DNA of 33,195 bases, from assembly GCA_938017685.1 (NCBI GenBank), contig CALIIL010000109.1:1-33195 (forward strand), written 5' to 3'. This DNA comes from an uncultured Chitinophagaceae bacterium (GTDB taxonomy: Bacteria > Bacteroidota > Bacteroidia > Chitinophagales > Chitinophagaceae). The notes beneath the pieces are model-generated. The model ran no database searches, was not told the DNA's origin, and saw only the letters and a program-made list of their open reading frames with translations. This document shows positions 8,645-15,845 of this stretch, piece by piece; position 1 is the stretch's first letter, and each line of letters opens with the position of its first letter. Position numbers and translations under genes: made by a program.

Positions 8645-8673
8645 TTAAACGTAACATAACAGCTAACGTTTAA
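8645..8673. promoter_or_regulatory. Long-armed dyad between the His/Cys-rich gene and the lipoprotein gene
   Basis: TTAAACGT and ACGTTTAA form perfect 8-bp arms separated by 13 nt, starting 7 bp past the stop of the His/Cys-rich gene. There is no T-run directly after it, so a terminator is less likely than an operator or an RNA hairpin. The position suits metal-responsive control of the lipoprotein-receptor pair, which is inference. Confidence 0.4.
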
Positions 8674-8680
8674 GACGGAA

Positions 8681-9076
8681 TTACGAAATGAAAATAGGGG
8701 GCGACTTATTTCGTGAAATAATGAATAATGAAGCTACTTGCTGTGCTTCATATTGGCCAAAGTTTTGATTAAGACAATCAGTATATGCCGACCAATTAGT
8801 AATTATTGTGCTGTATAATACCTGATGAAAGAATTGATCGCAAAAGTCACAATCACTTATAACAACATCAATATGTGCTTGATGCACACAATGCGTTTCT
8901 ATACTTTCGTGGTGACAGCAATGTGCATCGTTTAAGCATAACTCAATGTCATGAACATTATATTTCTTATGATGCAGTTCCTCATGAATGCCAAATTGAA
9001 ATACAAGCGTACACGCATATATTAATAGCAAGGCTCTTGCTACTAGTTTATTCGATATGCTCAACAATTGCTGCAC
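8681..9076 (-). CDS. His/Cys-rich small membrane or exported protein
   Basis: The 131-aa product begins with a hydrophobic helix (ALLLIYACTLVFQFGI). It then carries a dense cluster of potential metal ligands: HEELHHKKYNVHD, NDAHCCHHESIETHCVHQAHID and CDFCDQFFHQ. No known catalytic family is recognised. Comparable short His-rich proteins sit beside metal-transport TonB receptors in Bacteroidetes and resemble DUF2946-like genes in layout; this is by memory only. The start is GTG 9074-9076, just 6 bp after a perfect TATCTTTG -7 box, implying a leaderless mRNA. The gene lies upstream of the lipoprotein and ZnuD-like receptor, with a role in periplasmic metal binding inferred. Confidence 0.65.
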   Translation of the reverse strand: MQQLLSISNKLVARALLLIYACTLVFQFGIHEELHHKKYNVHDIELCLNDAHCCHHESIETHCVHQAHIDVVISDCDFCDQFFHQVLYSTIITNWSAYTDCLNQNFGQYEAQQVASLFIISRNKSPPIFIS

Positions 9077-9082
9077 TTAAAG

Positions 9083-9090
9083 CAAAGATA
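9083..9090 (-). promoter_or_regulatory. -7 element for the His/Cys-rich gene
   Basis: On the minus strand TATCTTTG matches TAnnTTTG exactly and ends 6 nt before the GTG start. Transcription would begin at or next to the start codon. Confidence 0.5.
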
Positions 9091-9133
9091 GGGTTTGTAT
9101 TAGAAGTAAGAGGCATTTGCAATGATTATGCGC

Positions 9134-9167
9134 AAAAAAAAGAGAGACTTCTAATGAAGCCTCTCTT
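9134..9167 (-). terminator. Rho-independent terminator of the OmpA-family gene
   Basis: A 12-bp stem (9140-9151 with 9156-9167) has one non-Watson-Crick pair that becomes G-U in the minus-strand RNA, and a 4-nt loop. On the minus strand it is followed by a T-run (complement of 9134-9141). It lies 21 bp past the stop of the gene at 9189. Confidence 0.88.
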
Positions 9168-9188
9168 AAAATATATAATGTGTAATAA

Positions 9189-9689
9189 TTACTTAGCGTA
9201 GTAAAGTTCGAACTCTACACGACGATTTTCTGCTTTTCCAGCATCTGTATTATTATCAGCAATTGGTTGAGTATCTCCTAAACCGAAATGTGCCATTCTA
9301 GTATCATCCACACCATGACCTACTAAAGACTCTTGTACATGTAATGCACGATCCTTAGATAACTGCATATTACTATCATGATTACCAGTATTGTCCGTAT
9401 GACCCGTAATGTTCAATTTTGTTTCAAGGTATTTATTTAATATTTCAGCAAACTTTGTTACACGTCCCTCAAACTTAGGCTTTAGTACACTTGACCCAAC
9501 GTCAAACATATCGTTCTGAGGGAATATTACTTTTACCTTATTGTCACCAGTCATGCTCGTTCTAGCATCTGGGAACGTTAATTTTATTAGGTCAAAAGCT
9601 GTGCGCATGTATTTCTTTTGAGACCCGCAAGCACTCATTAAAAGAGCTGTAGCAACAATGGCTACCATAAATAGTTTGTTTGTTTTCAT
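9189..9689 (-). CDS. OmpA-family peptidoglycan-binding lipoprotein
   Basis: The 166-aa product has a lipoprotein signal (MVAIVATALLMSAC, Cys about residue 21 from ATG 9687-9689) and a C-terminal OmpA/MotB domain. Peptidoglycan-binding hallmarks are present: NITGHTDNTGNHDSNMQLSKDRA, then FGLGDTQPIADNNTDAGKAENRRVEFEL. It probably anchors the outer membrane to peptidoglycan. Nineteen upstream codons are open, but starting there would bury the signal peptide, so the internal ATG is preferred. The gene is flanked by its own terminator and appears monocistronic. Confidence 0.9.
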   Translation of the reverse strand: MKTNKLFMVAIVATALLMSACGSQKKYMRTAFDLIKLTFPDARTSMTGDNKVKVIFPQNDMFDVGSSVLKPKFEGRVTKFAEILNKYLETKLNITGHTDNTGNHDSNMQLSKDRALHVQESLVGHGVDDTRMAHFGLGDTQPIADNNTDAGKAENRRVEFELYYAK

Positions 9690-9884
9690 TTGTTCAAAAT
9701 TTAGAACTCGAAAGTAATAGGAATGCCTCAGCCATATTGTTAGCAAATTTGTAATTGCATCATCATTTACATTTAAATAAGATTCTAAAACTCCTTTTAA
9801 AAGAAGGCTGATTTTGTATTTTAAATAGCAATTATTTATTTTTTACTTAACGTAATTACACCAATGTATTGATGTGTAGGATAA

Positions 9885-9892
9885 TAATTTTG
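9885..9892 (+). promoter_or_regulatory. -7 element for the alpha/beta hydrolase gene
   Basis: TAATTTTG matches TAnnTTTG exactly. It lies 4 nt before GTG 9897 and 10 nt before ATG 9903. The expected start of transcription coincides with the coding start. Confidence 0.45.
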
Positions 9893-9896
9893 CCTT

Positions 9897-10787
9897 GTGA
9901 AAATGAATAAAAAAGGAGTGGTAATAATCGTACTCAGTGCAGCTAGTCTATACTTGCTATGCTTTAGCTTGCCTAAGCTTATTGTACAAATACATCATCC
10001 AATTATTCAATTGGCTAAATATATTAAAGGCACCAATAATGGGCCAAGGCAGCAAGTACACCCCAACGAAAGGATTATCAGTCGTACTTCTTCTGATGGA
10101 TTAAATATTACGGCCTCTTACGTCCAATCGAAACAAGCCCGGAAAAATATCATTTTGGTACATGGTATCCGATCAACCAAAGCAGATTTTAGCGCCATTG
10201 CTGCACGCATGTTGGACAGCGGCTATAATTTATTAGCCATTGACCTTCGCGCTCATGGTCTAAGCGAAGGCAAGTACTGCACCTTTGGCGCCAAGGAAAA
10301 AGAAGACATATCCATGTTTGTAGATTATCTAACAACAGAGAATAACCTACCTATTGGCATCTGGGGTCGCTCACTAGGCGGTGCTGTTGCACTACAAAGT
10401 ATGGCCACCGATAAGCGCATAAGTTTTGGTATAATCGAAAGTACCTTTTCCTACTTTGATAAAATATGTAAGGACTACTTTAAACGGTATGTAGGTTTTC
10501 GATTAGACTGGTTGGTTGATTTTGCCATTTGGCGCACTGGGCATTTGGCTCAATTCAATTCAGATATCGAACGACCCAAAGAAAGCTGCCAACGTATCAC
10601 ACAAAAGATATTAATGGTTCATGGACAAGATGATTCATTTATTTCAATGAACTATGGCAAAGACAACTTTGACGCCTTAGCCACTGAACAAAAAGAATTT
10701 CTAGAAATCCCAAATGCAGGACATGCCAACCTTTGGCAGAGGGGTGGTGAAAAATATTTTAGAAAAGTATTTGACTTTATACATTAA
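9897..10787 (+). CDS. Membrane-anchored alpha/beta hydrolase
   Basis: The 296-aa product has one N-terminal membrane helix (VVIIVLSAASLYLLCFSLP) and an alpha/beta-hydrolase fold facing the periplasm. The oxyanion strand IILVHGIRSTKADF is at residues 85-98, and the nucleophile elbow GRSLGG has Ser159. The acid is D245 or D246 (VHGQDDSF), and the base is His276 (NAGHANLW). It resembles the BEM46/YqkD-like group of uncharacterised serine hydrolases. The substrate is unknown. Initiation may be at GTG 9897 or at ATG 9903 two codons later. Its 3' end overlaps the convergent flavoprotein gene by 11 bp. Confidence 0.88.
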   Translation: MKMNKKGVVIIVLSAASLYLLCFSLPKLIVQIHHPIIQLAKYIKGTNNGPRQQVHPNERIISRTSSDGLNITASYVQSKQARKNIILVHGIRSTKADFSAIAARMLDSGYNLLAIDLRAHGLSEGKYCTFGAKEKEDISMFVDYLTTENNLPIGIWGRSLGGAVALQSMATDKRISFGIIESTFSYFDKICKDYFKRYVGFRLDWLVDFAIWRTGHLAQFNSDIERPKESCQRITQKILMVHGQDDSFISMNYGKDNFDALATEQKEFLEIPNAGHANLWQRGGEKYFRKVFDFIH

Positions 10788-12348
10788 CCATGTCGGCCAC
10801 GCGCTCTCCATCAATGGCCGCGCTAATAATACCGCCAGCATATCCTGCACCTTCAGCGCAAGGGTATAATCCTTTGATTAGAATGTGCTCTAAGCTTTCT
10901 TTATCTCTCGGTATTCTCAATGGCGAGGAAGTTCTGCTTTCTGTGGCTACTACAATAGCTTCGGGATGTACGTAATTTTTTACCCTTCGGGAAAATTGTT
11001 TGATACCTCTTTGAATAGATTTATAAATAAAGGCCGGTAACACATCCTGCATATTCGATGGCGTAACACCGGGTAAGTAAGAATGCTCACCAATCGATTG
11101 CGATGTTTTATTATGAATTAAATCAGTCACTTTCTGCGCTGGAGCCACAAATTTTCCGCCACCCACTTCGTATGCTTTTTGCTCAATGCTTTCTTGAAAG
11201 TACAAACCAGCCAACACACCTTCGCTTTTAAACTGACCAAAATCTTCTTGACCCACTTTTACAACCAAGCCACTATTGGCATAAGGGTTATTTCGTTTTG
11301 AAGGGCTCCAGCCATTAACTACCAAGCTATTATTTTGGGTAGAAGCGGGAGCAATAATCCCGCCAGGGCACATACAAAAAGAAAACACCCCACGACCTTG
11401 CACTTGCTCCACAAGCGAATAAGATGCTGGAGGCAAAGAACCTTCGACATTTAATTCAATAGCTCTTGCGTAGTCTCGACCATATTGAATTTCATTAATC
11501 AACTGCTGCGGGTGTTCAATTCGTACACCAATTGCAAAATCTTTTTCTTCTAAGGCAATCTCTTTTTTATGCAACAATAAATAAATATCCTTGGCCGAAT
11601 GTCCTGTAGCCAAAACAAGCTTTTGTGTACCGACTTTTATTGAATTATTTAGTTCTATTCCTGTGATTGTATTTTCTTTTAAATAAATATCGGTGAGCTT
11701 GTGTTCAAAGTGTATCTCTCCACCACAAGCCAAAATATGCTCACGAATATTCTCAATAATCTTGGGCAACTTATTCGTGCCAATGTGCGGGTGTGCTTCG
11801 TAGCCAATTTTTTCATCGGCACCAAAACGAATAAATATTTGTAACATCTTCTGTACACTCCCTCTTTTTTTAGAACGCGTATACAACTTGCCATCGCTAT
11901 AGGTTCCTGCACCTCCTTCGCCAAAACAATAATTACTCTCTTCGTTTAAAACGCCTTCTTTATTTAAAGCTGCGAGATCTCTTCTACGGTCGCGCACTTT
12001 TTTTCCTCGCTCAAATACGATAGGTTTTATTCCCAACTCTAAACAACGCAAGGCACAAAACAAACCAGCCGGACCCGCACCAATAATAACTAACTCCTGC
12101 TTCGCATTATGTACATCTTTATAATTTAGCTCAATCGTATTATCATTATCAATGGGTTCATTGATAAATGCTTTAAGCTTTAATAAATAATGGATCGGAT
12201 GCTTACGCGCATCCAGCGAGGATTTAATTTTTTTTATTATGAGTTGGTCATCGCTTTTTAGACCAAGGCTTGATCTCGTTTTTTGAAGAATGATTTGTTC
12301 ATCCTCAATTTCGCTAGGCGATAATTTAATGGTTAGTTCTTTTAGCAT
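10777..12348 (-). CDS. FAD-dependent dehydrogenase of the COG2509 type
   Basis: The 523-aa flavoprotein has its FAD motif VIIGAGPAGLFCALRCLELG at about residues 87-106, after a roughly 80-residue N-terminal domain. Further family signatures are FGEGGAGTYSDGKLYTR, GYEAHPHIGTNKLP, VLATGHSAKDIY, FCMCPGGIIAPAS and GLYPCAEGAGYAGGI near the C-terminus. These mark the uncharacterised FAD-dependent dehydrogenases (COG2509) that are widespread in Bacteroidetes. The reaction and electron partner are not known. The length is normal. The ATG at 12346-12348 is followed by MLKELTIKL, as usual for the family. It overlaps the convergent hydrolase gene by 11 bp. Confidence 0.9.
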   Translation of the reverse strand: MLKELTIKLSPSEIEDEQIILQKTRSSLGLKSDDQLIIKKIKSSLDARKHPIHYLLKLKAFINEPIDNDNTIELNYKDVHNAKQELVIIGAGPAGLFCALRCLELGIKPIVFERGKKVRDRRRDLAALNKEGVLNEESNYCFGEGGAGTYSDGKLYTRSKKRGSVQKMLQIFIRFGADEKIGYEAHPHIGTNKLPKIIENIREHILACGGEIHFEHKLTDIYLKENTITGIELNNSIKVGTQKLVLATGHSAKDIYLLLHKKEIALEEKDFAIGVRIEHPQQLINEIQYGRDYARAIELNVEGSLPPASYSLVEQVQGRGVFSFCMCPGGIIAPASTQNNSLVVNGWSPSKRNNPYANSGLVVKVGQEDFGQFKSEGVLAGLYFQESIEQKAYEVGGGKFVAPAQKVTDLIHNKTSQSIGEHSYLPGVTPSNMQDVLPAFIYKSIQRGIKQFSRRVKNYVHPEAIVVATESRTSSPLRIPRDKESLEHILIKGLYPCAEGAGYAGGIISAAIDGERVADMVNV

Positions 12349-12389
12349 GATGTTAGGTTTTTATCCTAAAGTTCAATTCGAAGTTAGGC

Positions 12390-12397
12390 TATCTTTG
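12390..12397 (+). promoter_or_regulatory. -7 element for the small exported protein gene
   Basis: TATCTTTG matches TAnnTTTG exactly and ends 5 nt before ATG 12403, so the transcript would be leaderless or nearly so. No -33 TTG is seen at the usual distance. Confidence 0.5.
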
Positions 12398-12402
12398 AGT
12401 GT

Positions 12403-12834
12403 ATGAAATATTTCTTTTCTATTTTATTCATAACTACTACACTTTTTTGTTCAAATGTTTTGGCAAAACGTATTCCGCCTTCCGTTATGGTAAAAAATAC
12501 CTTGGAAAGAATGTTTGCGATGTGCGAATTACAAAACGATAGCGCCTTAGCTGAATATGTTATATATCGCGGGGATGATACATCACGCAAATGGAAAGAT
12601 CACTGCCAAGTAAATGCTGCTGATGAAATGCGCCAAGTTATTAGCTTAAGAAATAGAATAAATAATTATTTGCTGCCCAATGAATATAAGTTTGTTACAT
12701 TCTCTACTCAAACTGAGAGTGAAGTTACCTGGTATGTATGGGAGTTAGAGGTGAAATTTAAATATGAAACGCAAAAAGTATTTTTCGCCTTTTTAAATAT
12801 TAATGGGCAGTATGTTTTGGGGGATATTGATTAG
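12403..12834 (+). CDS. Small exported protein of unknown function
   Basis: The 143-aa product has a Sec signal peptide (MKYFFSILFITTTLFCSNVLA, likely cleaved after LA). The mature domain of about 120 residues contains two cysteines (MCELQ, HCQVN). The end is beta-rich: EVTWYVWELEVKFKYETQKVFFAFLNINGQYVLGDI. That pattern suggests a cystatin- or NTF2-like fold, but no family is recognised. The start is well fixed by a perfect -7 box 5 nt upstream. The next gene begins 11 bp after its stop, so the two probably form an operon. Confidence 0.65.
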   Translation: MKYFFSILFITTTLFCSNVLAKRIPPSVMVKNTLERMFAMCELQNDSALAEYVIYRGDDTSRKWKDHCQVNAADEMRQVISLRNRINNYLLPNEYKFVTFSTQTESEVTWYVWELEVKFKYETQKVFFAFLNINGQYVLGDID

Positions 12835-12845
12835 AGCTTTACCTA

Positions 12846-13136
12846 ATGAAATATCAAATTAGTATCCTCACCGTCTTAATTGGAATTGGTTTATTTGGGT
12901 TGGTAAGCTTTATACTTTCAACCGGGCTCATTAAGTTTAATGGATGGTGGGGCGGATATGTTACAATAGGTTTCGCACTACTGCTCATATTCCTTGTCAT
13001 TAATTTACTTAATCAATTTTTAGTTTACAGAATACTTAAAAATAAGGTCAACGACTTTTACAGATACGTAATAATTAATATTGTGGATTTAGTCATCCTT
13101 GGGACTATAATCTTTAGTTTGCCTGATCTATATTAA
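12846..13136 (+). CDS. Small integral membrane protein of unknown function
   Basis: The 96-aa product is almost entirely hydrophobic, with three predicted membrane helices: ISILTVLIGIGLFGLVSFIL, GYVTIGFALLLIFLVINLL and VIINIVDLVILGTIIFSLP. No family is recognised. It follows the exported protein gene by 11 bp in the same direction, so they likely share a transcript. The stop codon overlaps the edge of the displaced copy of the acs tail that begins at 13133. Confidence 0.6.
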   Translation: MKYQISILTVLIGIGLFGLVSFILSTGLIKFNGWWGGYVTIGFALLLIFLVINLLNQFLVYRILKNKVNDFYRYVIINIVDLVILGTIIFSLPDLY

Positions 13137-13184
13137 ACCCTCCCCAAAATAACCTCCTCCACAACCTAAGATAAAATTGTGTAG
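13133..13184 (-). repeat. Diverged second copy of the acs 3' end
   Basis: On the minus strand this 52-bp stretch aligns with the last 53 bp of acs (13903-13955) at about 44 of 53 positions, with one gap. The longest shared run is GGTTATTTTGGGGAG. Read in one frame it still spells VVEEVILGRV followed by TAA, like the acs terminus VVEVVILGRV. It covers the stop codon of the unknown gene at 13166. Confidence 0.8.
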
Positions 13185-13891
13185 AGCTTCCTTATAATAA
13201 AGAAAATTGCGACTATTAATATTCCTATCCAGTATTTTGGCTTTTTCTTCAAGACATCTATATCCTCAACAGTCGGTTTCGATTTCTTAGGAAGGTATTT
13301 TTTAAAAGGGATATCTTCCAATAATTGATCGCCATTTGCGTGGTTAAGGTTAACACCTAGCCTTCTCCTTGCAACATTAAAAGTAAATTCTTCCATTAAG
13401 CCATCCTCGGTCATCTCTTCATCCCAGAAATACTGGCCATCCTTTTCAATACCTGTTTTGTAAATTTCTTCTTCTTCCTTAATCTTTTTGCCAAGATTAA
13501 TAATCTCTCCATCAGAACTCATTGCTTTTATTCTGATTTTTTTTCCACCTTGAATAATAGAATAACCGTGATAACTTACAACACTATGACAGGCAACTGA
13601 AATAATCTCCGCAGTAGGAAAAATTGAGCAAAGATTTTTTTCTTCGTTTATTAATCTTAAGGAAGGCTCTAGCTCTAGAGATTTGCTTGTAATCTGGTAA
13701 TCGTCACTAACAATTATATTACCGCGGTAATAACCAATGCTCATTGAGTGATCTCTAGGATATATACTCTCCTCCAAAGTAGTTTCCGAGTCAAAGATAT
13801 AATCCCCTTTCCCTAATGCGTTTAGTATAGATTCGTCGTTCCTTAATTCTTTAGAACTTTCAATAATAATTAATGATACTTTCCAACCCAT
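13166..13891 (-). CDS. Unknown protein with a C-terminal membrane anchor, inserted at the acs 3' end
   Basis: The 241-aa product starts MGWKVSLIIIESS, continues as a mainly soluble domain with an acidic stretch (KKIKEEEEIYKTG, WDEEMTEDGLMEEF), and ends in one hydrophobic helix (YWIGILIVAIFFIIRKLY). This predicts a tail-anchored protein with most of its mass in the cytoplasm. No family is recognised with confidence; the opening MGWKVSL is faintly like DUF6928 proteins. It begins 11 bp after the acs stop in the same direction and probably reads through from acs. Its last five residues (YTILS) are encoded by the duplicated acs tail in a shifted frame, so the present C-terminus was likely created by the duplication or insertion event. 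Confidence 0.65.
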   Translation of the reverse strand: MGWKVSLIIIESSKELRNDESILNALGKGDYIFDSETTLEESIYPRDHSMSIGYYRGNIIVSDDYQITSKSLELEPSLRLINEEKNLCSIFPTAEIISVACHSVVSYHGYSIIQGGKKIRIKAMSSDGEIINLGKKIKEEEEIYKTGIEKDGQYFWDEEMTEDGLMEEFTFNVARRRLGVNLNHANGDQLLEDIPFKKYLPKKSKPTVEDIDVLKKKPKYWIGILIVAIFFIIRKLYTILS

Positions 13892-13902
13892 ATACTTTGA
13901 TT

Positions 13903-13955
13903 TTAAACTCTCCCCAAAATAACCACCTCAACAACCTCAGGATTTAATAGTGTAG
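13903..13955 (-). repeat. acs 3'-terminal repeat, original copy
   Basis: These are the last 53 bp of acs, including its TAA stop, coding STLLNPEVVEVVILGRV. They are repeated in diverged form at 13133-13184, so the two copies are direct repeats about 770 bp apart enclosing one unknown gene. Confidence 0.8.
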
Positions 13956-15822
13956 ATATATCTCCGAGCTGATCAATTTCTCCTTCGGCTACTTTGCGCA
14001 ATATGCGTCGCATAATTTTTCCGCTACGTGTTTTTGGTAAGCCACTGACAAATTGTATTTTATCGGGCTTGGCTACGGGGCCAATAATATCTCGTACTAA
14101 ACTTATAATTTCTTGTCGAGCTCCTTCAGCATCTTTAGGCATTTTCTCACAAATCACATAGGCATAAACACCTTGACCTTTAATATCATGCGGGTAACCA
14201 ACTACGGCGCTTTCAATAACAATAGCATGCTCATTAATCGCGTTTTCTAACTCGGCGGTGCCTATTCTATGACCGCTCACATTGAGTACATCATCTACTC
14301 GACCTGTAATTCTATACAAACCATTTTCATCGCGCAAGCAACCATCACCTGTAAAGTATTTGTTGTCGTAAGCTGAGAAATAAACTTGGCGGCAACGTTC
14401 ATGATCGCCCCAAGTAGTTCGTATCATACTCGGCCATGGGAATTTTATGCAAAGGTTTCCTTGTGCATTATTTCCTTCAACTTCTTTTCCATGTTCATCA
14501 ACTAAACAAGGCTGTACTCCCGGCAAAGGCAAGGAAGCAAAAGTTGATCTCTCAGGTGTTACTCCTGCTAGTGAACTGATCATAATCCCGCCTGTTTCCG
14601 TTTGCCACCAAGTATCGACTATTGGGCAATTGCCTTTTCCAATTTTAGTATGATACCATTGCCATGCTTCATCATTAATTGGTTCGCCTACAGTTCCCAG
14701 CACTTTAAGCGAACTTAAATCTGCACGCTCTACACAAGCATTATCGCAAGCCATTAAGGAGCGAATAGCTGTTGGTGCGGTATATAAAATGTTTACTTTG
14801 TATTTGTCTACAATATCCCAAAAACGACCTGAGTCAGGATAGGTTGGTATGCCTTCGAACATTAAACTCGTTGCGCCTGCCGCGAGAGGACCATATATAA
14901 TATAAGAGTGTCCCGTAATCCAACCAACATCCGCCGTGCAGAAATAAATGTCCCCAGGATTGTATTGAAATACATTGACAAACGAATAGGTACTATAAAC
15001 CATATAGCCCGCGCTCGAATGTACAACACCTTTAGGCTTGCCCGTACTACCCGATGTATACAAAATAAATAAGGGGTCTTCTGCCTCCATTACTTCTGCT
15101 TCAATAAAAATCGTGTCTGATACTTTTTGTTTTTCTTCATGATACCACACATCGCGTTCGGCTTTCATCCTAACTTCCTCTTCGGTGCGTTTTACAACCA
15201 ATACTTTTTTTACCCCTGAAAATATTTCAGGGTCTAGCTCTTCAATCGCTTCGTCTACCACACTTTTTAATGGAATAGATTTTGCTCCTCGAAAAGAACC
15301 ATCGCAGGTAATAATATATTCTGCCTCGGCATCGAGTACTCTATCTTTAATACTCTTAGCACTAAAGCCACCAAAAATTACAGAGTGTATAGCACCTATT
15401 CGTGCACAAGCCAAGGTAGCGAACGTAAGCTCGGGTATCATACCCATATACAAACAAACGCGATCGCCTTTTTGTACTCCAAGGTTTTTTAATATTTGTG
15501 CAAACTGATTAACCTCAATAGATAATTCATTGTAAGTAATTAGTCTGTTCTGTTCATTGGGATTATTAGGTTCCCAGATGATGGCTGTATCGTCTCCTTT
15601 GCTTTCAAGATGGCGGTCTATACAATTCTCTGTAAAATTTAATTGTGCACCCTCAAACCATTTGACTTCGGGTTTTTTAAAATCCCAACTTAAGACCTTA
15701 TCCCACTTTTTTTTCCAAGTAAAATGCTCAGCTATCTCTTCCCAAAAATCTTCGGGCGTGTCGATACTTTTTTGATACTGCCTTTTGTAGTCTTCGTATG
15801 TTTTTATTTGAAAAGGATACAT
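13903..15822 (-). CDS. acs: Acetyl-CoA synthetase (AMP-forming)
   Basis: This enzyme converts acetate, ATP and CoA to acetyl-CoA, AMP and pyrophosphate through an acetyl-adenylate, in the cytoplasm. The 639 aa are close to the usual 640-660. The AMP-binding P-loop TSGSTGKPKG is at residues 256-265. WWQTETGG, YFTGDGCLRDENGLYRITGRVDDVLNVSG and the A10 motif PKTRSGKIMRR with Lys602, the residue usually controlled by acetylation, are all present. The ATG at 15820-15822 has a TAATTTGG sequence 4 nt upstream, one base short of a standard -7 box. The last 53 bp of the gene occur again beyond the following unknown gene. Confidence 0.96.
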   Translation of the reverse strand: MYPFQIKTYEDYKRQYQKSIDTPEDFWEEIAEHFTWKKKWDKVLSWDFKKPEVKWFEGAQLNFTENCIDRHLESKGDDTAIIWEPNNPNEQNRLITYNELSIEVNQFAQILKNLGVQKGDRVCLYMGMIPELTFATLACARIGAIHSVIFGGFSAKSIKDRVLDAEAEYIITCDGSFRGAKSIPLKSVVDEAIEELDPEIFSGVKKVLVVKRTEEEVRMKAERDVWYHEEKQKVSDTIFIEAEVMEAEDPLFILYTSGSTGKPKGVVHSSAGYMVYSTYSFVNVFQYNPGDIYFCTADVGWITGHSYIIYGPLAAGATSLMFEGIPTYPDSGRFWDIVDKYKVNILYTAPTAIRSLMACDNACVERADLSSLKVLGTVGEPINDEAWQWYHTKIGKGNCPIVDTWWQTETGGIMISSLAGVTPERSTFASLPLPGVQPCLVDEHGKEVEGNNAQGNLCIKFPWPSMIRTTWGDHERCRQVYFSAYDNKYFTGDGCLRDENGLYRITGRVDDVLNVSGHRIGTAELENAINEHAIVIESAVVGYPHDIKGQGVYAYVICEKMPKDAEGARQEIISLVRDIIGPVAKPDKIQFVSGLPKTRSGKIMRRILRKVAEGEIDQLGDISTLLNPEVVEVVILGRV

Positions 15823-15845
15823 GCATCCAAATTACGAAATAGGTT

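Noticed and set aside
10777-10787. Regulatory meaning of the 11-bp convergent overlap (and the 4-bp overlap at 5637-5640)
   Set aside because: Short tail-to-tail overlaps are common in compact bacterial genomes and show no special structure here.
13133-13184. Short independent gene encoding VVEEVILGRV
   Set aside because: It is only a fragment with no start or upstream frame. It is a remnant of the acs tail.
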